From Ruminococcus sp. UBA1828 (lineage in GTDB: Bacteria > Bacillota > Clostridia > Oscillospirales > Ruminococcaceae): DNA of 6,475 nucleotides. The stretch lies in NCBI GenBank assembly GCA_002338885.1, contig DDJI01000007.1, positions 1 to 6,475 on the forward strand, read 5' to 3'. Shown here piece after piece: positions 5,823 to 6,475 of this stretch (position 1 is the first letter of the stretch; each line of letters begins with the position of its first letter). The translations under genes were made by a program, and so were the position numbers. Below the pieces are notes generated by a model. It saw nothing but the letters and a program-made list of their open reading frames with translations. It was not told the origin of the DNA and searched no databases.

Positions 5823-5851
5823 TTTGCCCGCGGCTTTTTTGCCGCGGCAAA
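5823..5851 (-). repeat. Intercistronic hairpin between ktrB and ktrA
   Basis: Read on the minus strand, TTTGCCGCGGC (5851-5841), a six-A loop, and GCCGCGGGCAAA (5834-5823) pair over 11 positions with one bulged G. It begins directly after the ktrB stop codon. No T-run follows in the direction of transcription, so it is not a usual intrinsic terminator. It may protect or delimit the 3' end of a ktrB segment and set the relative amounts of channel and regulator, or partly terminate. That role is inferred. Confidence 0.65.
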
Positions 5852-6469
5852 TCATCCTATAGCTATGTTGCCCTCCGGGAATCTCACGCGCTCGCCCCTT
5901 GAGAAATACCAAAGCGACGCCACTGTCAGCGGTCCCAGCCTTCCTATGTACATTATAAAGATGGACAAGAGCTTTGAGCCTACGCTAAGACCGGTGGTTA
6001 TTCCGGTTGAAAGGCCGACGGTTCCGAACGCGCTCGTCACTTCAAAGAGCGCATCCACAAGCCTTATATCGGTGCCCTGCTCCATGACTATCATAAGGTA
6101 TGTTCCCGTCACGACTACGCTGAGCGCCAGCAGCGTTATGACCGCAGCCTTTTTGAACGCATCCTTGGGGATGGAGTACCGGAACGCCTTTTCCGACTTG
6201 TTTGTTGCGGCGGACTTCACGCCCTGAAGCAGCACAAAGAGCGTGCTCGTCTTGATACCGCCTCCGGTCGATCCGGGAGACGCTCCGACAAACATAAGGC
6301 ATATCAGCACCAAAAGTCCCGCGTTTGAGAACTCGCCGAGCGGGTATGTTGAAAATCCCGCCGTCCTCGCCGACACGCTGTGGAAGAACGCTCCGAGCCA
6401 TGTCACGTCCTCGGTGAGCTTTATGAGGATGGTTCCGCTCACTATGAGCGCCGCGCTGACCGTTACTTG
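5852..6469 (-). CDS. ktrB: KtrB/TrkH K+ channel subunit, C-terminal part only
   Basis: The visible 205 residues are the C-terminal half of a K+ transporter pore subunit of the Trk/Ktr/HKT superfamily; a full KtrB is about 440-450 residues. Counting from the first visible residue, the third pore loop has RTAGF at 35-39, the Gly/Ser-rich gating loop has GASPGSTGGGIKT at 62-74, the fourth pore loop has AFGTVGLS at 147-154, and a conserved segment YIGRLGPLT is at 174-182. These motifs line the selectivity filter. It forms the membrane pore controlled by the KtrA protein encoded 46 bp downstream. The N-terminal half and its start lie outside the window. Oddly, the frame meets TAA at 6470-6472, three bases from the edge, where GTTAC is also repeated (6462-6466 and 6469-6473). 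This looks like a contig-end artefact, although a true frameshift or pseudogene is possible. A GTG at 6440-6442 could be taken as a start by software but lies inside a membrane helix. Confidence 0.92.
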   Translation of the reverse strand, partial: QVTVSAALIVSGTILIKLTEDVTWLGAFFHSVSARTAGFSTYPLGEFSNAGLLVLICLMFVGASPGSTGGGIKTSTLFVLLQGVKSAATNKSEKAFRYSIPKDAFKKAAVITLLALSVVVTGTYLMIVMEQGTDIRLVDALFEVTSAFGTVGLSTGITTGLSVGSKLLSIFIMYIGRLGPLTVASLWYFSRGERVRFPEGNIAIG

Positions 6470-6475
6470 TTACGG

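Noticed and set aside
1..6475. tRNA, rRNA, CRISPR arrays, insertion sequences or phage genes
   Set aside because: No cloverleaf or rRNA-like segments, no regularly spaced repeats of 20-40 bases, and no transposase or integrase motifs were seen on either strand.

Overview
The window looks like a piece of a bacterial chromosome from the Firmicutes, most likely a Clostridia-type organism. The evidence is indirect: every gene has a strong AGGAG-type ribosome binding site, the potassium channel pair is of the single-RCK Ktr type common in Gram-positives, and a DUF368 (PopT-type) gene sits next to a Na/Pi-cotransporter with a fused PhoU-like tail. No rRNA or other phylogenetic marker is present, so the assignment is tentative. 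The sequence ends inside a gene on the right and in GC-rich non-coding DNA on the left, which would fit a short metagenomic contig.

All five confident genes lie on the minus strand, so transcription runs from right to left. In that order they are: the C-terminal half of a KtrB/TrkH K+ channel subunit (5852-6469, cut by the window edge); its regulatory partner KtrA/TrkA (5128-5805); a 248-bp gap with a candidate promoter, a hairpin and a possible 28-codon leader peptide; a DUF368/PopT undecaprenyl-phosphate translocase (3910-4878); a Na+/phosphate cotransporter with a PhoU-like C-terminal domain (2097-3896), only 13 bp downstream of PopT; a 386-bp gap with an unexplained GC-rich insert; and a CNNM/CorC/HlyC-type transporter with two CBS domains (289-1710). 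A textbook intrinsic terminator (231-266) closes the series. The last 230 bp on the left are about 76% GC, hold two strong hairpins and have no convincing gene.

The shared theme is membrane and ion homeostasis: K+ uptake (KtrAB), lipid-carrier recycling (PopT), phosphate transport (Na/Pi) and probably Mg2+ or other divalent-cation transport (CNNM). The tight PopT-Na/Pi coupling is the most suggestive link, because recycling the undecaprenyl carrier releases phosphate outside the membrane and a Na/Pi transporter could recover it. The genes belong to known families. The less explained parts are the two GC-rich non-coding stretches (1-230 and about 1784-2043) and the PopT leader.
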